A DNA stretch of 64,000 nucleotides. Source: Bacteroidota bacterium. Lineage in GTDB: Bacteria; Bacteroidota; Bacteroidia; Chitinophagales; LD1. The number at the start of each line of letters is the position of its first letter. The first letter of the stretch is position 1. Below are positions 8,560 through 18,661 of this stretch, one piece after another. The stretch covers positions 124,001-188,000 of the forward strand of contig JAFDYN010000009.1 in the NCBI GenBank assembly GCA_018267385.1, in the 5' to 3' direction. The position numbers and the translations under genes were made by a program. Under the pieces are notes generated by a model, which ran no database searches, was not told the origin of the DNA, and saw only the letters and a list, made by a program, of their open reading frames with translations.

Positions 8560-9204
8560 ATGCATAAATACATCCTGGCATCTCTGGTGGCTATGACACT
8601 GGTGTCCACCGCCTACGGCGCTGAACTCACTAAGGAGGAAAAGAAAGCGATCAAAGCTGAGCTGAAGCAGTATAAGAAGAACCCAGCCAGCTTTAAAGCG
8701 ATGATGGATAAGAATAAGGAAGACCTGGACGCCGCAGAAGCTACGATAAATAAGAACAAAGAGCAGATCAACCAGCTCACAAATGACTTTGCCGATGCTC
8801 AGCAGAAACTGATCGAGCGGGGAAACCAGCTCAAAGAATGTCAGAATAAGCCTGTACCTAAGTGCCCTGAGCCGGCAGACCCACTGGCCGCTCCGATGAC
8901 AGGCACGGTCTACAAGGTACAACTGGGACTCTACAAAAAACTGGACATCAATAGCGACTTCGCTAAGCCAAAGATCGTAGGCTTTGAGAAAACGGAAGGA
9001 ATGAACAGGTATGTAGTAAACTACTTTGACTCGAAGGAGGATGCGGAGCACTTTGCAGGAGACCTCAGGAAGCTAGGTCTGAAGGGTGCCTTTGTAGCCA
9101 AATATGAAAACGGGGAGAGGGTGTTTGAGAAGAAAGGGAAAGCCAAGATCAGTACAGGTGCCGCCACTAAAAAGTCAGGCAAGAAGGCATTAAAGCCCGA
9201 ATAA
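8560..9204 (+). CDS. Secreted coiled-coil protein with SPOR-like C-terminal domain
   Basis: 214 aa. A signal peptide (residues 1-20, cleaved after AYG) is followed by a Lys/Glu-rich region predicted to be coiled coil (about 22-95), a Pro-rich hinge (KPVPKCPEPADP), and a domain starting VYKVQLGLYKK and ending KLGLKGAFVAKYENGERV (about 120-192). That domain has the strand-helix pattern of SPOR peptidoglycan-binding domains. The tail is basic (KKSGKKALKPE). Related Bacteroidota proteins are often labelled ezrin/radixin/moesin family because of the coiled coil, which is not a true relation. It is likely a periplasmic envelope protein. Confidence 0.75.
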   Translation: MHKYILASLVAMTLVSTAYGAELTKEEKKAIKAELKQYKKNPASFKAMMDKNKEDLDAAEATINKNKEQINQLTNDFADAQQKLIERGNQLKECQNKPVPKCPEPADPLAAPMTGTVYKVQLGLYKKLDINSDFAKPKIVGFEKTEGMNRYVVNYFDSKEDAEHFAGDLRKLGLKGAFVAKYENGERVFEKKGKAKISTGAATKKSGKKALKPE

Positions 9205-9225
9205 TCTGTCGAACATGATTGCATT

Positions 9226-9261
9226 GAGAAGCCCGATCCTTTTATTGAGATCGGGCTTCTC
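9226..9261. terminator. Strong bidirectional hairpin between convergent genes
   Basis: A perfect 13-bp stem (9226-9238 with 9249-9261, GAGAAGCCCGATC) with a 10-nt loop lies between the convergent genes at 8560-9204 and 9327-9926. The T-tail is weak on both sides (ATTTC on the plus strand). Confidence 0.75.
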
Positions 9262-9326
9262 ATTTCACAGAGGGTGTGGCTATTATGCAGAAAGCAGCAC
9301 CACTCTATTTAACATAACTATTCGGA

Positions 9327-9926
9327 CTATTTCTTCGCAGCTTCGTCTTTGGCATTCAGCGCATCTAAGACCGGACGTGTAATATCGAGTGCCTGATCTT
9401 TATAGAGTATGAGGCTGGTAGCGGAGCTGTAGGAGATCACATAGGTGTATTTCTTGTCCTTATTGATCTCACGGATCACCGTGTCTATCTTGCCGTTGAC
9501 CTCCTTCAGTAAGGAGGCCATTTCGCCTTGGATCTGCGCTGCGCTATTGTCACGTTCTTGCTCGAGTTGTGCTCCACGGTTCTGGAGGTCGGTTTGAGCG
9601 GCTTCGCCCTCAGATTGGGTGAGGGTACCGGCCTGAGCACGCTGCTGTAGATTTAAGTAGTCATTTTGCAGTCTGGTTGCTTTTGCCTTCAGGCTAGCCT
9701 CCAGGCCGGATTGATTTTTTTCCAGCTCAGCCTTTTTGACCTTATAATAGTTGTAGTAGATCTCGAGTGTATCGATGTTTACATAGGCTATAGGATTGGC
9801 ACCGGCACTGGCAGGCGGGGCGGGGAGGCCAGGGCTACTTTTTTTGCAGTCCTTGAAATGGAGGTAGAATAGAACAGCAATTGCGATCGCCAAAACTGCA
9901 TTGATAGATAAAGAAAGGTATTTCAT
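9327..9926 (-). CDS. OmpH/Skp-family periplasmic chaperone-like protein
   Basis: 199 aa. An N-terminal membrane segment or uncleaved signal (about 6-23) is followed by a Pro/Ala-rich spacer, then IAYVNIDTLEIYYNYYK (about 46-62), the first strand of the OmpH core. A long charged helical hairpin (about 65-150) leads to strands with KKYTYVISYSSATSLILYKD and the closing LDITRPVLDALN. OmpH/Skp trimers hold unfolded outer-membrane proteins. It stands alone here, without bamA or the usual second ompH copy. Confidence 0.88.
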   Translation of the reverse strand: MKYLSLSINAVLAIAIAVLFYLHFKDCKKSSPGLPAPPASAGANPIAYVNIDTLEIYYNYYKVKKAELEKNQSGLEASLKAKATRLQNDYLNLQQRAQAGTLTQSEGEAAQTDLQNRGAQLEQERDNSAAQIQGEMASLLKEVNGKIDTVIREINKDKKYTYVISYSSATSLILYKDQALDITRPVLDALNAKDEAAKK

Positions 9927-9989
9927 GATGTAGGATTTAGAGTGTGAGAATTAGGTAGAGTACTACTTAACATAATATTAATTATAGTG

Positions 9990-10934
9990 TTAATGGATAT
10001 TGAAAAATAACTTTATGCAGTGCTTTACAAATGTTCTGTCAATTTTTGACTTTTTTTTGAATATACTGTAAATCAATGTTTTAAAAAACCAATAAAGGCC
10101 TCGCAGACGTTGTCCTTCTGTCAGGTAAGCATATGTTAGGTTGGTATAATGGAATTTATAATCTCCAATATGATAATCGAACTTACCTTGAGTTACTTCG
10201 TTTAGTTTCCTGTTAGTCTCTAGTCCCGTTAGAAACATTTTCAGTCCACTAGTCTTTGACACTATGCCAATACCTTCCCTATAGACTGCTGTATACTCAT
10301 CCAGATAACCGATTTGACCGTTCTCGCAAATTAAAAAAAGAATGATCCAATCACCGTGAAAGTAATTGGTAAACTCACGAAACTTTACAAGATCCAAGGA
10401 TTGCCTACGAAACATGATCGTTTGGGTGGCAGGCATTATATTCCTTTTCAGCAAATAATGAAGATCAAAGTATCTCGGCAAAGCAGGTTCATATTTTGTA
10501 TTGGTCAGCTCCCCATTGGATTTTAAAATAGCTTTGGCAGTAAAACAATAATTACATTCTTTATTGTCTGAAAACAGCTTAAGCTGTTTGTTCAACTTGA
10601 AAGGATCAGTCCAATAATCATCTCCTTCACACACTGCTATAAAATCTCCCTGAGCTTGCTCTACTGTAAAGAGGAAATTCTGATTTACTCCCTTGTTTAC
10701 TGCATGCCGGGTATAGCGGATAGCACTACCTTTGCTATGGCTGCGCTTTATTGCTTCAATCACGGCGGGTGTATCGTCCGTAGCTCCATCATCGCCTATG
10801 ATCACTTCCAGTTCGAAATCACCCTCCTGCATCAGAATACTACGAATAGTCTCACCTATCAGCATCTCCTGATTGTAAGTGATAACACATACACTTATAA
10901 GCGGTCTTAGTGGCGAATCACTTTGTATTGTCAC
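9990..10934 (-). CDS. Family 2 glycosyltransferase
   Basis: 314 aa. The GT-A fold is shown by PLISVCVITYNQ (about 10-21), VIIGDDGATDDT (about 44-55) and CEGDDYWTDPFKL (DxD-like, about 99-111). The C-terminal third is basic and aromatic, with a membrane-proximal look (LYWFFKTLIYSIFKKK). It transfers an activated sugar during surface-polysaccharide synthesis; donor and acceptor are unknown. It starts with GTG (10932-10934), 10 nt after the GNAT-WbqC gene stop, and is the last gene of a three-gene leftward operon. Confidence 0.92.
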   Translation of the reverse strand: MTIQSDSPLRPLISVCVITYNQEMLIGETIRSILMQEGDFELEVIIGDDGATDDTPAVIEAIKRSHSKGSAIRYTRHAVNKGVNQNFLFTVEQAQGDFIAVCEGDDYWTDPFKLNKQLKLFSDNKECNYCFTAKAILKSNGELTNTKYEPALPRYFDLHYLLKRNIMPATQTIMFRRQSLDLVKFREFTNYFHGDWIILFLICENGQIGYLDEYTAVYREGIGIVSKTSGLKMFLTGLETNRKLNEVTQGKFDYHIGDYKFHYTNLTYAYLTEGQRLRGLYWFFKTLIYSIFKKKSKIDRTFVKHCIKLFFNIH

Positions 10935-10944
10935 TTTGTTTGAG

Positions 10945-12051
10945 TTATAAGATTTGATATTCGTGTAGCATCTGCCTGACCGCTTTTATGTCATTAAACA
11001 TAAGGATGTCAATTATAGACAATCCACTTACAAATTCATCATTAAACTGCTTGTAAGGGGTTACTTTTGCCTTAAGGAAATGCAAATTGACGCCTTTATT
11101 GGCAAAATACTCTTTTTCGTATAGTTCGCTGCCGCTAAGGTTATTGATATACTGTGTAAAGTGTAACTGCTTGGTAATGGAGATCAAGCGATCTGCCCGG
11201 TCCATACCTCTCGTTTCCGCAGCCACAACGGAAGATTTGGACCAGGTGAAGGGTATGGATAAATATTGGAAAATACCGGAAACACTCTCAATAGCCAGAT
11301 CGGAAATCATTTTTGGCTGCCTGGCAAAAAGCTCTTTGATGAGCCCTATAACCTGATTGTAATAAGGGGCTCTTTTATATGCATCATGAAGTTGCTGCAT
11401 AAACTTTGCTTCAAAGTCACCACCTGGCTGGATCTCCAGTTCGCATATCAATTTGTTCTGGCTGGCCTTAATGAGAGGAACCGTGAATAAAAACTCAGTA
11501 TTTTGCAGGAGGATTTTATTCCGATTGATCCAGCCCTTTTTTATAAAATTGACATCATCATAAAAAACTACATGAGCGCTCGCTGCCATGAGTTGGAAAT
11601 ATCCTATATACGGGAAAATATAAGGCTGCATGATAGCAAGCATAGGTGTATAGTTTAAGGTGAGTATATCACCGCTTGCCCTGACCTGTCTGAATCCCCG
11701 GTCCTGATATAGTCTGAGAGCCGGATTGGCTTTGTGTACATCCAGTTGTATTGGGCGTCTTGCGTCATCTACAAGTTTGGAAAGGAGGTTTGTGGCTAAA
11801 CCTTTGTTCTGAAAGTCAGGATGAGTCCATACCATGGTAATGAAAATTTCAGGACCATTGTCATAGTATAGGATATACGTTATCAGTTGGTTATCCTCTG
11901 ACCGATAAAATAGGGCCTTAGCAAGGGTTTCGACCTTGGAGGCATACTGAGATAAATCTTCGATGTGAAAGAACTTTCCATTGAGTGCCTGAAGTGAAGC
12001 GTATATTTCATCGGCAGGCAATGTTCCTTTTTGTATGATTAGTCCTGACAC
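10945..12051 (-). CDS. GNAT acetyltransferase fused to WbqC-like protein
   Basis: 368 aa in two parts. Residues about 1-134 are a GNAT domain: VWTHPDFQNKGLATNLL is motif A and NPALRLYQDRGFRQV is motif B. Residues 137-368 start MLAIMQPYIFPYIGYFQL, the exact start of free WbqC-family proteins, and continue with DDVNFIKKGWINRN and the closing ELYEKEYF...L-x-F-L-K. WbqC proteins occur in O-antigen and surface-glycan clusters, where some are thought to act in amino-sugar acylation. A GTG start (12049-12051) lies 2 nt after the aminotransferase stop, so translation is probably coupled. The fusion would join an acetyl transfer step to a WbqC step on the amino sugar made by the neighbour. Confidence 0.88.
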   Translation of the reverse strand: MSGLIIQKGTLPADEIYASLQALNGKFFHIEDLSQYASKVETLAKALFYRSEDNQLITYILYYDNGPEIFITMVWTHPDFQNKGLATNLLSKLVDDARRPIQLDVHKANPALRLYQDRGFRQVRASGDILTLNYTPMLAIMQPYIFPYIGYFQLMAASAHVVFYDDVNFIKKGWINRNKILLQNTEFLFTVPLIKASQNKLICELEIQPGGDFEAKFMQQLHDAYKRAPYYNQVIGLIKELFARQPKMISDLAIESVSGIFQYLSIPFTWSKSSVVAAETRGMDRADRLISITKQLHFTQYINNLSGSELYEKEYFANKGVNLHFLKAKVTPYKQFNDEFVSGLSIIDILMFNDIKAVRQMLHEYQIL

Positions 12052-12053
12052 AG

Positions 12054-13133
12054 CTATTGTAAAATCTTTGATATAATATCGCAGATGCGGTCACAATCAC
12101 TTTCACCAAGGTCTGCATATAATGGTAGGCACAAAATGCGCGAGGCTATATCTGCGGCGATAGGGGTATTTCCGGCCTGCTGGATATAGTTTATCGTATT
12201 CAAGGCAGGATAAAAATATCTGCGCGGTACAATTCCATTCTCCTTTAGAGCCGTCTCCAGCCGCAGCATAATTGATTCGGTGTCGAGTATGATGGGGTAA
12301 TAACTAAAATTCCAGTCTGTTCCATCACGCAGTGCCATAGTTTGTAAGACTTTAAAATCTAAACTACTATTGTATTGATCCACCGCCCTTTTGCGACCAG
12401 AAAATATTTTATCCATATAAGGATAAACAGCTAGTCCCATGGCAGCCTGCAATTCGCTGATCTTACCATTGATACCCAGGCCGTGGAAATCCAGCGGACC
12501 ATTGTGTCCAAAATTATGGCTATAGAAGATGCGCTTCCTCAACTCTTCATCTTCGCAAAAAGCCGCACCTCCCTCACCGGTCTGGAAAACTTTGGTGGCA
12601 TGAAAGGAGCATGTACTGATATCTCCGTATTCGAAAATACTTCTCCCTTTATATTTCACTCCAAAACAATGGGCTGCGTCATATATTACCTTCAGATTGT
12701 GTCGTTTGGCAATATCTCCTATCACCTCAACGTTGCATGGATTACCATACACATGGGTAGCTAATATGCAAGTAGTCCTGGAGGTAATAGCTGCTTCGAT
12801 CTTCGTTTCATCTATGGTTAGATGCACCGGGTCTATATCTACAAAAACCGGAGTGCAGTTTTCCCATACTATAGACGAAGTAGTGGCTACATAGCTAAAG
12901 GGAGTCGTGATGATCTCTCCGCCCCCGCCTAATAGCTTGACTGCTATCTGTATGGGAATGGTCCCATTATTCATTATCAGAATATTGGATACTCCCAGAT
13001 AGGTTTTGAGCTTACTTTCCAGCTCCAGTACCAGTTCCCCCCTATTGGTGAGCCACTCATTTTGAAATGCTCGGGACACCTGGGCAGTATATTCCTCCAG
13101 CGGAGGTAAGAAGGTTTTGGTAACTGGAATCAT
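12054..13133 (-). CDS. DegT/DnrJ/EryC1/StrS-family sugar aminotransferase
   Basis: 359 aa, normal length. PLP-enzyme features are TTPFSYVATTSSIVW (about 76-90), the phosphate/ring contact YDAAHCFG (about 151-158) and the Schiff-base lysine K181 in SFHATKVFQTGEGG. The C-terminal RRYFYPALN fits NDP-sugar binding. Family members aminate NDP-keto-sugars for lipopolysaccharide or glycoproteins. The following GNAT-WbqC gene (2 nt gap) suggests that the product is then N-acylated. FdtB-like activity is one possibility, but the sequence does not fix the sugar. Confidence 0.93.
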   Translation of the reverse strand: MIPVTKTFLPPLEEYTAQVSRAFQNEWLTNRGELVLELESKLKTYLGVSNILIMNNGTIPIQIAVKLLGGGGEIITTPFSYVATTSSIVWENCTPVFVDIDPVHLTIDETKIEAAITSRTTCILATHVYGNPCNVEVIGDIAKRHNLKVIYDAAHCFGVKYKGRSIFEYGDISTCSFHATKVFQTGEGGAAFCEDEELRKRIFYSHNFGHNGPLDFHGLGINGKISELQAAMGLAVYPYMDKIFSGRKRAVDQYNSSLDFKVLQTMALRDGTDWNFSYYPIILDTESIMLRLETALKENGIVPRRYFYPALNTINYIQQAGNTPIAADIASRILCLPLYADLGESDCDRICDIISKILQ

Positions 13134-13161
13134 ACGACGAAAGCTATCAGGCTGATTGTAG

Positions 13162-13169
13162 CAAATCTA
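13162..13169 (-). promoter_or_regulatory. -7 box TAGATTTG for the glycan operon
   Basis: On the minus strand TAGATTTG matches TAnnTTTG, 28 nt before the aminotransferase ATG at 13133. No -33 TTTG is visible, so the call is moderate. Confidence 0.4.
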
Positions 13170-13234
13170 TAAATTTACCTCTACTTGGGTATTAGCCCTG
13201 CGTGATTTATTATACTACAAAATAGACCATTGGA

Positions 13235-14383
13235 CTATTTACTGATCGCCTCGATCGTAGTGAGCGCCTTCTTGACCTCCGGGTCATCCGGCTTTACGGT
13301 CTTGGCTTTCTCCAGATACGGTTTGGCTTCGTTGAAAAGCGCGTTTCGCTCCACTTTCATCGTGTCATACTTTTTCTGATCAGCCGGACTCATAGACAAT
13401 GTATTCATAACCTTATTGATAGCATTGGCCTTATTAAAGATCAAGGCACCCAATCCCAGGTTTGCATCAAAGTTATTCGGATTCAGCGCCAGCACTTTTT
13501 CATAGCCCTGGCGGGCAGTCACCGTATCACCGGTACTCTCATAGGCTACAGCCAGATTGTAGAGAATAGATTCATTGTTAGGATCTTTAGCTGCCAGTTT
13601 CTTTAGAAACTCGATAGCCTCGCCTTGTTTGCCTTCACTAAAGAAAAAGTTGATCTTATCAATGAGCAGCTCACGGTCATCAGGGTACTTTGTCAAAGCC
13701 TCGTCAGTCAGCCTCTTGGCCTCAGCCAGATCATGCTTCTTATTGAGCAGTACCAGGGTCTGATACATAGCCGGCTTCAGAGAGTCAGGCCCTACCGCCA
13801 GAAACCGCTTATAAGCTCCGATGGCAGCTACGGTGTCTTTGGCATTCTCCGCACTCAGGCCGGCATTGCGCAGCGCAGTATTCAGGGTGTTCTCTGTTAC
13901 TTTGCTATTGTGAGCCGCCAGAACGTCGTTTACATCACTGATCCCCATAAAGAACTCATACGCCGACTTGAAATCCTTAGCCTGAAAAGCTTCCACCCCA
14001 TTATTGAACAGAACAGATGTGAGCGCCTTCATCATTTCGGTGGCATCAGACCAATCTTTAAATTTCGGCTCATTCAATTGCTGCATCATCTTGAAAGACC
14101 TCACAGCCTCCAGTGATGCTTTGGGATACTTAGCATGAATAGCCTCATCAGAAGCGATATATGAATAGATCTCTGCCCTGTACCACCAGGTTTTAGTAGC
14201 CTTGGATGTGGTCTCGTCAGTGATGGCGACATCTATATTCTTTGCGCCTTCCTCCAGATAGCTCGCACCTTCCTTATTATTATAGGACTGCATCGCATTG
14301 AATGCGGAGATCACCTTGCCGCTCTGGGCCATAGCCGATGCGGCAAAAAACACCGAAATCGAAGCAAAAATTAGCTTTTTCAT
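13235..14383 (-). CDS. Secreted tetratricopeptide-repeat protein
   Basis: 382 aa. A signal peptide (1-19, ending ASAMA) is followed by helical repeats. Clear TPR units are A-A-I-G-A-Y-K-R-F-L-A-V-G at about 186-198 and the run SILYNLAVAYESTGDTVTARQGYEKVLALNPNN at about 275-307 (quoted in pieces: YNLAVAYESTGD, ARQGYEKVLALNP). Such periplasmic or lipid-bilayer-facing TPR proteins act as scaffolds in Bacteroidota envelopes; no partner can be named. It lies between gyrA and the glycan operon, all leftward, with gaps over 100 nt on both sides. Confidence 0.85.
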   Translation of the reverse strand: MKKLIFASISVFFAASAMAQSGKVISAFNAMQSYNNKEGASYLEEGAKNIDVAITDETTSKATKTWWYRAEIYSYIASDEAIHAKYPKASLEAVRSFKMMQQLNEPKFKDWSDATEMMKALTSVLFNNGVEAFQAKDFKSAYEFFMGISDVNDVLAAHNSKVTENTLNTALRNAGLSAENAKDTVAAIGAYKRFLAVGPDSLKPAMYQTLVLLNKKHDLAEAKRLTDEALTKYPDDRELLIDKINFFFSEGKQGEAIEFLKKLAAKDPNNESILYNLAVAYESTGDTVTARQGYEKVLALNPNNFDANLGLGALIFNKANAINKVMNTLSMSPADQKKYDTMKVERNALFNEAKPYLEKAKTVKPDDPEVKKALTTIEAISK

Positions 14384-14496
14384 GTTAAAATGCTGTTTTT
14401 GGATGAAAATATGGTTTAGAATATGCTTTCATGGTGCTACAAACCTATTGACCAGCACTCTGAAAACCAATGATCTATGTTTTTATGACAAAAAAG

Positions 14497-17061
14497 TTAC
14501 TCAGCGCTCTCGCCGCTGGTATCAGCCGCACCCAGTTCGCCATCTTCCTCTGCATTATAGTTCAGCTTGCCGTTCACTATCTTTGTGATAGCTGCAATGC
14601 TGTCCTTGGCGTCCAGTTTGATCAGGCGTACACCCTGCGTAGCACGGCCCATCACACGCAGCTGCTCGACTGCCAGACGGATCGCGATGCCTGACTTATT
14701 GATGATCATAAGGTGATCATTGTCAGTCACATTGAGTATTCCAACTAAATCACCGGTTTTATCAGTACGCTTGATGGTAGTGACACCTTTGCCGCCCCGG
14801 TTAGTAATGCGGTAGTCCTCTATGTCGGTACGTTTGCCGTAGCCTTTCTCAGAGATCACGAGGATCGTTTCTTCCTTATTCTCCGGATTGACCGTGATCA
14901 TCCCTATCACCTCATTGTGGCCGGCCTCATCGTCCAGGTCTACAGCTATCACTCCGGATGCTGTACGGCCCATGGACCGGACCTTGCCTTCATTGAAGCG
15001 GATCGCCTTGCCAAAACTGGTGGCCATCACGATCTCTGCCTTGCCATCAGTCATGGCTACCTGCACCAGATCATCACCTTCGCGGATCTCAATCGCATTC
15101 ACGCCACCTTTACGTACATTGCTGTAAGCCCTTAAAGTGGTTTTCTTGATAATACCATTCTTTGTACAGAATATCAGGTAGTTATTATCCAAATAGTCAT
15201 CCTCCTTCAGGTTGAGTACCGGCAGGTAGGCTACGATCTTATCCTCCTTAGGAATATTCATCAGGTTCTGGATAGCGCGGCCTTTGGAGGTCTTCTCCCC
15301 TTCCGGCAGTTCATAAACCTTGATCCAGTAGCAACGGCCAGACTGGGTAAAAAAGAGGATATAGTTGTGGTTATTGGCCACGAAGAGGTGCTCGATAAAG
15401 TCCTCGTCCCGGCTGGCAGATCCCTTGGACCCGCGTCCTCCCCTATTCTGGGTCTTAAACTCGCTGGATACTGTCCTTTTGACATAGCCCAGGTGGCTGA
15501 TCGTCACTACTACCTCCTCATTAGGGATCAGGTCTTCTATATTGATATCGCCTTCGGCAAACTCAATATCGGTCCTGCGCAGGTCGCCATACTTCTCCTT
15601 GATCTCCAGCAGCTCGGTCTTGATGATCTCGTAGCGCAGCGGCTCCTCATTCAGGATACGGTTCAGATAGGCGATAGTTTTCATGAGTTCGTCATATTCT
15701 TCACGTATCTTATCTCTCTCAAGGCCAGTGAGTCTCTGTAGTCTCAGATCAAGTATCGCTCGAGCCTGAATATCACTTAGTCCAAAGTTTGAGATCAGCC
15801 CCTCGCGTGCCTCCTCAGGCAGACGGGACTCGCGGATCAGCTTGATCACCTCGTCCAGATGATCGAGGGCTATGAGGAGACCCTGTAGTATGTGGGCGCG
15901 CTTTTCAGCCTCGCGCAGCTCATACTTGGTCCTCCTGACTATCACGTCGTGACGGAAGTCTACGAAGTGACGGATCATATCACGCAGGTTGAGCAGCATA
16001 GGGCGGCCACCTACGAGGGCTACATTGTTCACTCCATAGGACGTTTGGAGCGGAGTGAGCGCGTAGAGCTGATTGAGCACTACACTGGACATAGCATCGC
16101 GGTGTAGCTCTATGACCACCCGGATACCGTCACGGTCAGATTCATCACGTACGTCGGTGATACCTTCTATCTTTTTCTCCTCTACCAGGTCAGCGATCTT
16201 TTTGATCATATCGCTCTTGATCACCTGGTATGGGATCTCAGAGATGATGATCTGCTCGCGGTTGGCACCCATCGGCTCGATGGTAGCTTTGCCGCGGAGA
16301 ACCACCCGGCCACGGCCGGTCATGAAGGCCTGGCGCACACCATCCACACCGTGGATAGTACCTCCCGTAGGAAAGTCAGGAGCCTTCACATATTGCATGA
16401 GGTCCTCTACGGTAGCCTCTTTATTATCAACATAATGTACGCATGCGTCGATCGCCTCCGACAGGTTGTGCGGGAGCATATTCGTGGCCATACCTACGGC
16501 GATACCGGAGGCGCCATTGACCAGCAGGTTTGGAATGCGGGTAGGCAGTACGGTCGGCTCCTCGAGGGTATCGTCAAAGTTCAGACGCATATCCACGGTC
16601 TCCTTCTCGATATCCATGAGCATCTCCTCGGCTATCTTGCGGAAGCGGGCCTCGGTGTACCTCATAGCTGCCGGTGGGTCATCATCTATGGAGCCATAGT
16701 TACCCTGCCCGTCTACAAAAGGATACCTCAGGGACCAGTCCTGGGCCATACGCACCATGGAGTCATAGATGGCAGAGTCACCATGCGGATGGTACTTACC
16801 CATCACCTCACCCACGATACGGGCTGACTTCTTGTATGGTTTATTAGGCGCCATGCCCAGCTCGTTCATACCGTAGAGGATACGGCGGTGTACCGGCTTC
16901 AGGCCGTCACGGGCGTCAGGGATGGCACGGGATACGATGACCGACATCGAGTAGTCGATGTAGGCAGTCTTCATTTCATCCTCTATATTGATCTGGATGA
17001 TACGGTTCTCCGGGGTCTCGGGGGTTAGTTCGGTGTTTTCGTCTTTGATCTCGTCACTCAT
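14497..17061 (-). CDS. gyrA: DNA gyrase subunit A
   Basis: 854 aa. GyrA is the DNA breakage-reunion subunit of gyrase, which introduces negative supercoils together with GyrB. The catalytic tyrosine is Y135 in AAMRYTEAR. The quinolone-pocket residues are the susceptible type, S96 and D100 in [12 protein letters not shown] (E. coli S83 and D87). The C-terminal pinwheel carries the GyrA box variant [10 protein letters not shown], needed for wrapping and supercoiling, which separates it from ParC. The tail is short and acidic ([14 protein letters not shown]). The ATG at 17061 gives an acidic N-terminus before [12 protein letters not shown]; this start is plausible. Confidence 0.98.
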   Translation of the reverse strand: MSDEIKDENTELTPETPENRIIQINIEDEMKTAYIDYSMSVIVSRAIPDARDGLKPVHRRILYGMNELGMAPNKPYKKSARIVGEVMGKYHPHGDSAIYDSMVRMAQDWSLRYPFVDGQGNYGSIDDDPPAAMRYTEARFRKIAEEMLMDIEKETVDMRLNFDDTLEEPTVLPTRIPNLLVNGASGIAVGMATNMLPHNLSEAIDACVHYVDNKEATVEDLMQYVKAPDFPTGGTIHGVDGVRQAFMTGRGRVVLRGKATIEPMGANREQIIISEIPYQVIKSDMIKKIADLVEEKKIEGITDVRDESDRDGIRVVIELHRDAMSSVVLNQLYALTPLQTSYGVNNVALVGGRPMLLNLRDMIRHFVDFRHDVIVRRTKYELREAEKRAHILQGLLIALDHLDEVIKLIRESRLPEEAREGLISNFGLSDIQARAILDLRLQRLTGLERDKIREEYDELMKTIAYLNRILNEEPLRYEIIKTELLEIKEKYGDLRRTDIEFAEGDINIEDLIPNEEVVVTISHLGYVKRTVSSEFKTQNRGGRGSKGSASRDEDFIEHLFVANNHNYILFFTQSGRCYWIKVYELPEGEKTSKGRAIQNLMNIPKEDKIVAYLPVLNLKEDDYLDNNYLIFCTKNGIIKKTTLRAYSNVRKGGVNAIEIREGDDLVQVAMTDGKAEIVMATSFGKAIRFNEGKVRSMGRTASGVIAVDLDDEAGHNEVIGMITVNPENKEETILVISEKGYGKRTDIEDYRITNRGGKGVTTIKRTDKTGDLVGILNVTDNDHLMIINKSGIAIRLAVEQLRVMGRATQGVRLIKLDAKDSIAAITKIVNGKLNYNAEEDGELGAADTSGESAE

Positions 17062-17252
17062 GCTTTGTTGTCAGTTGCCAGGTGGCAGTTGTCAGGAAAT
17101 TTCAATGATCCCCAAATGGGCTGTGGTCGGCATTTTTTCATAAAAACGCATTTAAAGCCATTTTGAGGCACGAATGTACAGAATAAACACCCCCTCGACA
17201 AAGTATCGGGAGGGCTATTTTTCCACATTTAAGGCTATTTTAAGAAGATTAG

Positions 17253-18170
17253 CTATTGAACCATCACTCTGGACCTATAGCGACTTTGACCTTGCTGTAC
17301 CTCCACCATATACATACCTGCCACGGTAAGCCTAGCAGTGAGCTGCTGGTCTGAGACTGCTTGGTTTAGGACTTCCCTGCCTGCTATGTCATATATATGT
17401 AGCAGCTTCTCTCCGGGCATAGGTAGGTCGATCGTGAAAGTGCCCGTGGAGGGGTTAGGGTGGCAACTAATATTGAGATCATGGGAAAGATCATGTGTAC
17501 CGAGCAAAGACCGGCACGTCTGATTTATTAATTCCGTACTGTATGTACTATCTCTATATCCGCAAAGCCAGGTAGTGTATCCATCGGGCCAGAAATCAAA
17601 ACTAGGGTAAAAGAAACCATCATAGGTCGAAATCACACCCAGACGCTCCGCATAAACGTATGGGAATAGCTGCCTAAATCCGCTATCTATGAAATGAAGG
17701 GTGTATTGCCTGAAGGAGTTGCCATCCAGTATAACTGAATCAACAGAGTCAACCACTCCTCTAGCGTCTCCTCTGTGTATACCAAATGTGCTGCTTGTGT
17801 CAGCCCAGAGTCCCACCGTGTCACCGGCCTGTACATTAAAGTACATATATGGATGAAAGGCCCCATTTATAAATATAAATGCTGTATCGCCTGACTCAAA
17901 AGTATATTGTGTTGTGAACCCATAGCCAACCGGGTCATAGGTGATCAATACGCGCCTGCATGAGGTCCCATTGATCAGCGTATCTCCGGCCACCTGTGCT
18001 ATGGGGCCATAAGTTGTATAACCCGGACCGGCTAATCCTGAATTGTATGTTGTATAACTCCAGTGTGACGATGGCAATGCCCAATGCTGGGCATGAATAG
18101 TCAGCCCCAACGAAAATAAGAAACAGACCATCAGACCGGCCCTTTTCAAAGAATCTAAGGATGTTTTCAT
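17253..18170 (-). CDS. Secreted T9SS cargo protein, function unknown
   Basis: 305 aa. A signal peptide (about 1-27, ending IHA) is followed by a Tyr/Thr/Gly-rich body with no recognised domain. The C-terminus starts CHPNPSTGTFTIDLP (about 230) and ends MYMVEVQQGQSRYRSRVMVQ, a type A T9SS sorting domain. It should be exported by the T9SS and anchored or released. The body (D-x-x-F-x-H-P-Y-x-Y-F-N) resembles other unnamed cargo of 300-350 aa, such as the protein at 57859. Confidence 0.8.
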   Translation of the reverse strand: MKTSLDSLKRAGLMVCFLFSLGLTIHAQHWALPSSHWSYTTYNSGLAGPGYTTYGPIAQVAGDTLINGTSCRRVLITYDPVGYGFTTQYTFESGDTAFIFINGAFHPYMYFNVQAGDTVGLWADTSSTFGIHRGDARGVVDSVDSVILDGNSFRQYTLHFIDSGFRQLFPYVYAERLGVISTYDGFFYPSFDFWPDGYTTWLCGYRDSTYSTELINQTCRSLLGTHDLSHDLNISCHPNPSTGTFTIDLPMPGEKLLHIYDIAGREVLNQAVSDQQLTARLTVAGMYMVEVQQGQSRYRSRVMVQ

Positions 18171-18351
18171 TTATCCAAGATAACCAGTTTGGCTGATAAA
18201 TTCATGCAAGCCATCATTTGGCCCGTAGTAGCAGCTCTGGTGCTAATTGCAGTTTCACTGGTACCAAGCAATAAGATGTACGATATATCAGAAGAGAAGG
18301 GCACCTCAACGGGTACCTCTTTTATTTCAGTATATATCGGGAGGATGAAAG

Positions 18352-18537
18352 TCAGGCCTTGTCTATCTGCAGGACCAGACGCTCTACCACCCAGTCTGTG
18401 AGGCCCGGACCGGCTATAGCGCCGTTCTCAAACCAGTAGACATTTTTATCTTTCTTATAGCAAAGTTTTCCATCCTGACGGATCGGTTCGAAGCCTATTT
18501 TCATGAGGCCGTATGCGGTGACTGATTTATATGACAT
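18352..18537 (-). CDS. Small hypothetical protein (61 aa)
   Basis: A frame from ATG at 18537 encodes MSYKSVTAYGLMKIGF, a Lys/Tyr-rich middle and the end GPGLTDWVVERLVLQIDKA. It has no signal peptide or membrane helix. The amino-acid mix is that of a real soluble protein. It lies alone between two T9SS genes and downstream of the terminator at 18606. I recognise no family; a chance frame cannot be ruled out. Confidence 0.4.
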   Translation of the reverse strand: MSYKSVTAYGLMKIGFEPIRQDGKLCYKKDKNVYWFENGAIAGPGLTDWVVERLVLQIDKA

Positions 18538-18605
18538 ACATGAAGGTACACTTTAAAATCGGCAATACCTATTTCCCCTCACATAGTACTGTAAGTCAAT
18601 GATAT

Positions 18606-18634
18606 AAAAAAGGCGGACCTGATGGCCCGCCCTT
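18606..18634 (-). terminator. Rho-independent terminator of the Ig-repeat T9SS gene
   Basis: On the minus strand GGGCGG...CCGCC pairs (18627-18632 with 18612-18616) and is followed by six T residues (18611-18606). It lies just past the stop of the gene at 18662-22156. Confidence 0.8.
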
Positions 18635-18661
18635 GCGTGTTCATATTCTGTATCCTTGGGT

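Noticed and set aside
18189-18401. 70-aa plus-strand frame with a possible membrane helix
   Set aside because: It starts with TTG, lies in the gap upstream of a minus-strand gene and overlaps the 61-aa gene at its end; it could be real but evidence is too thin.
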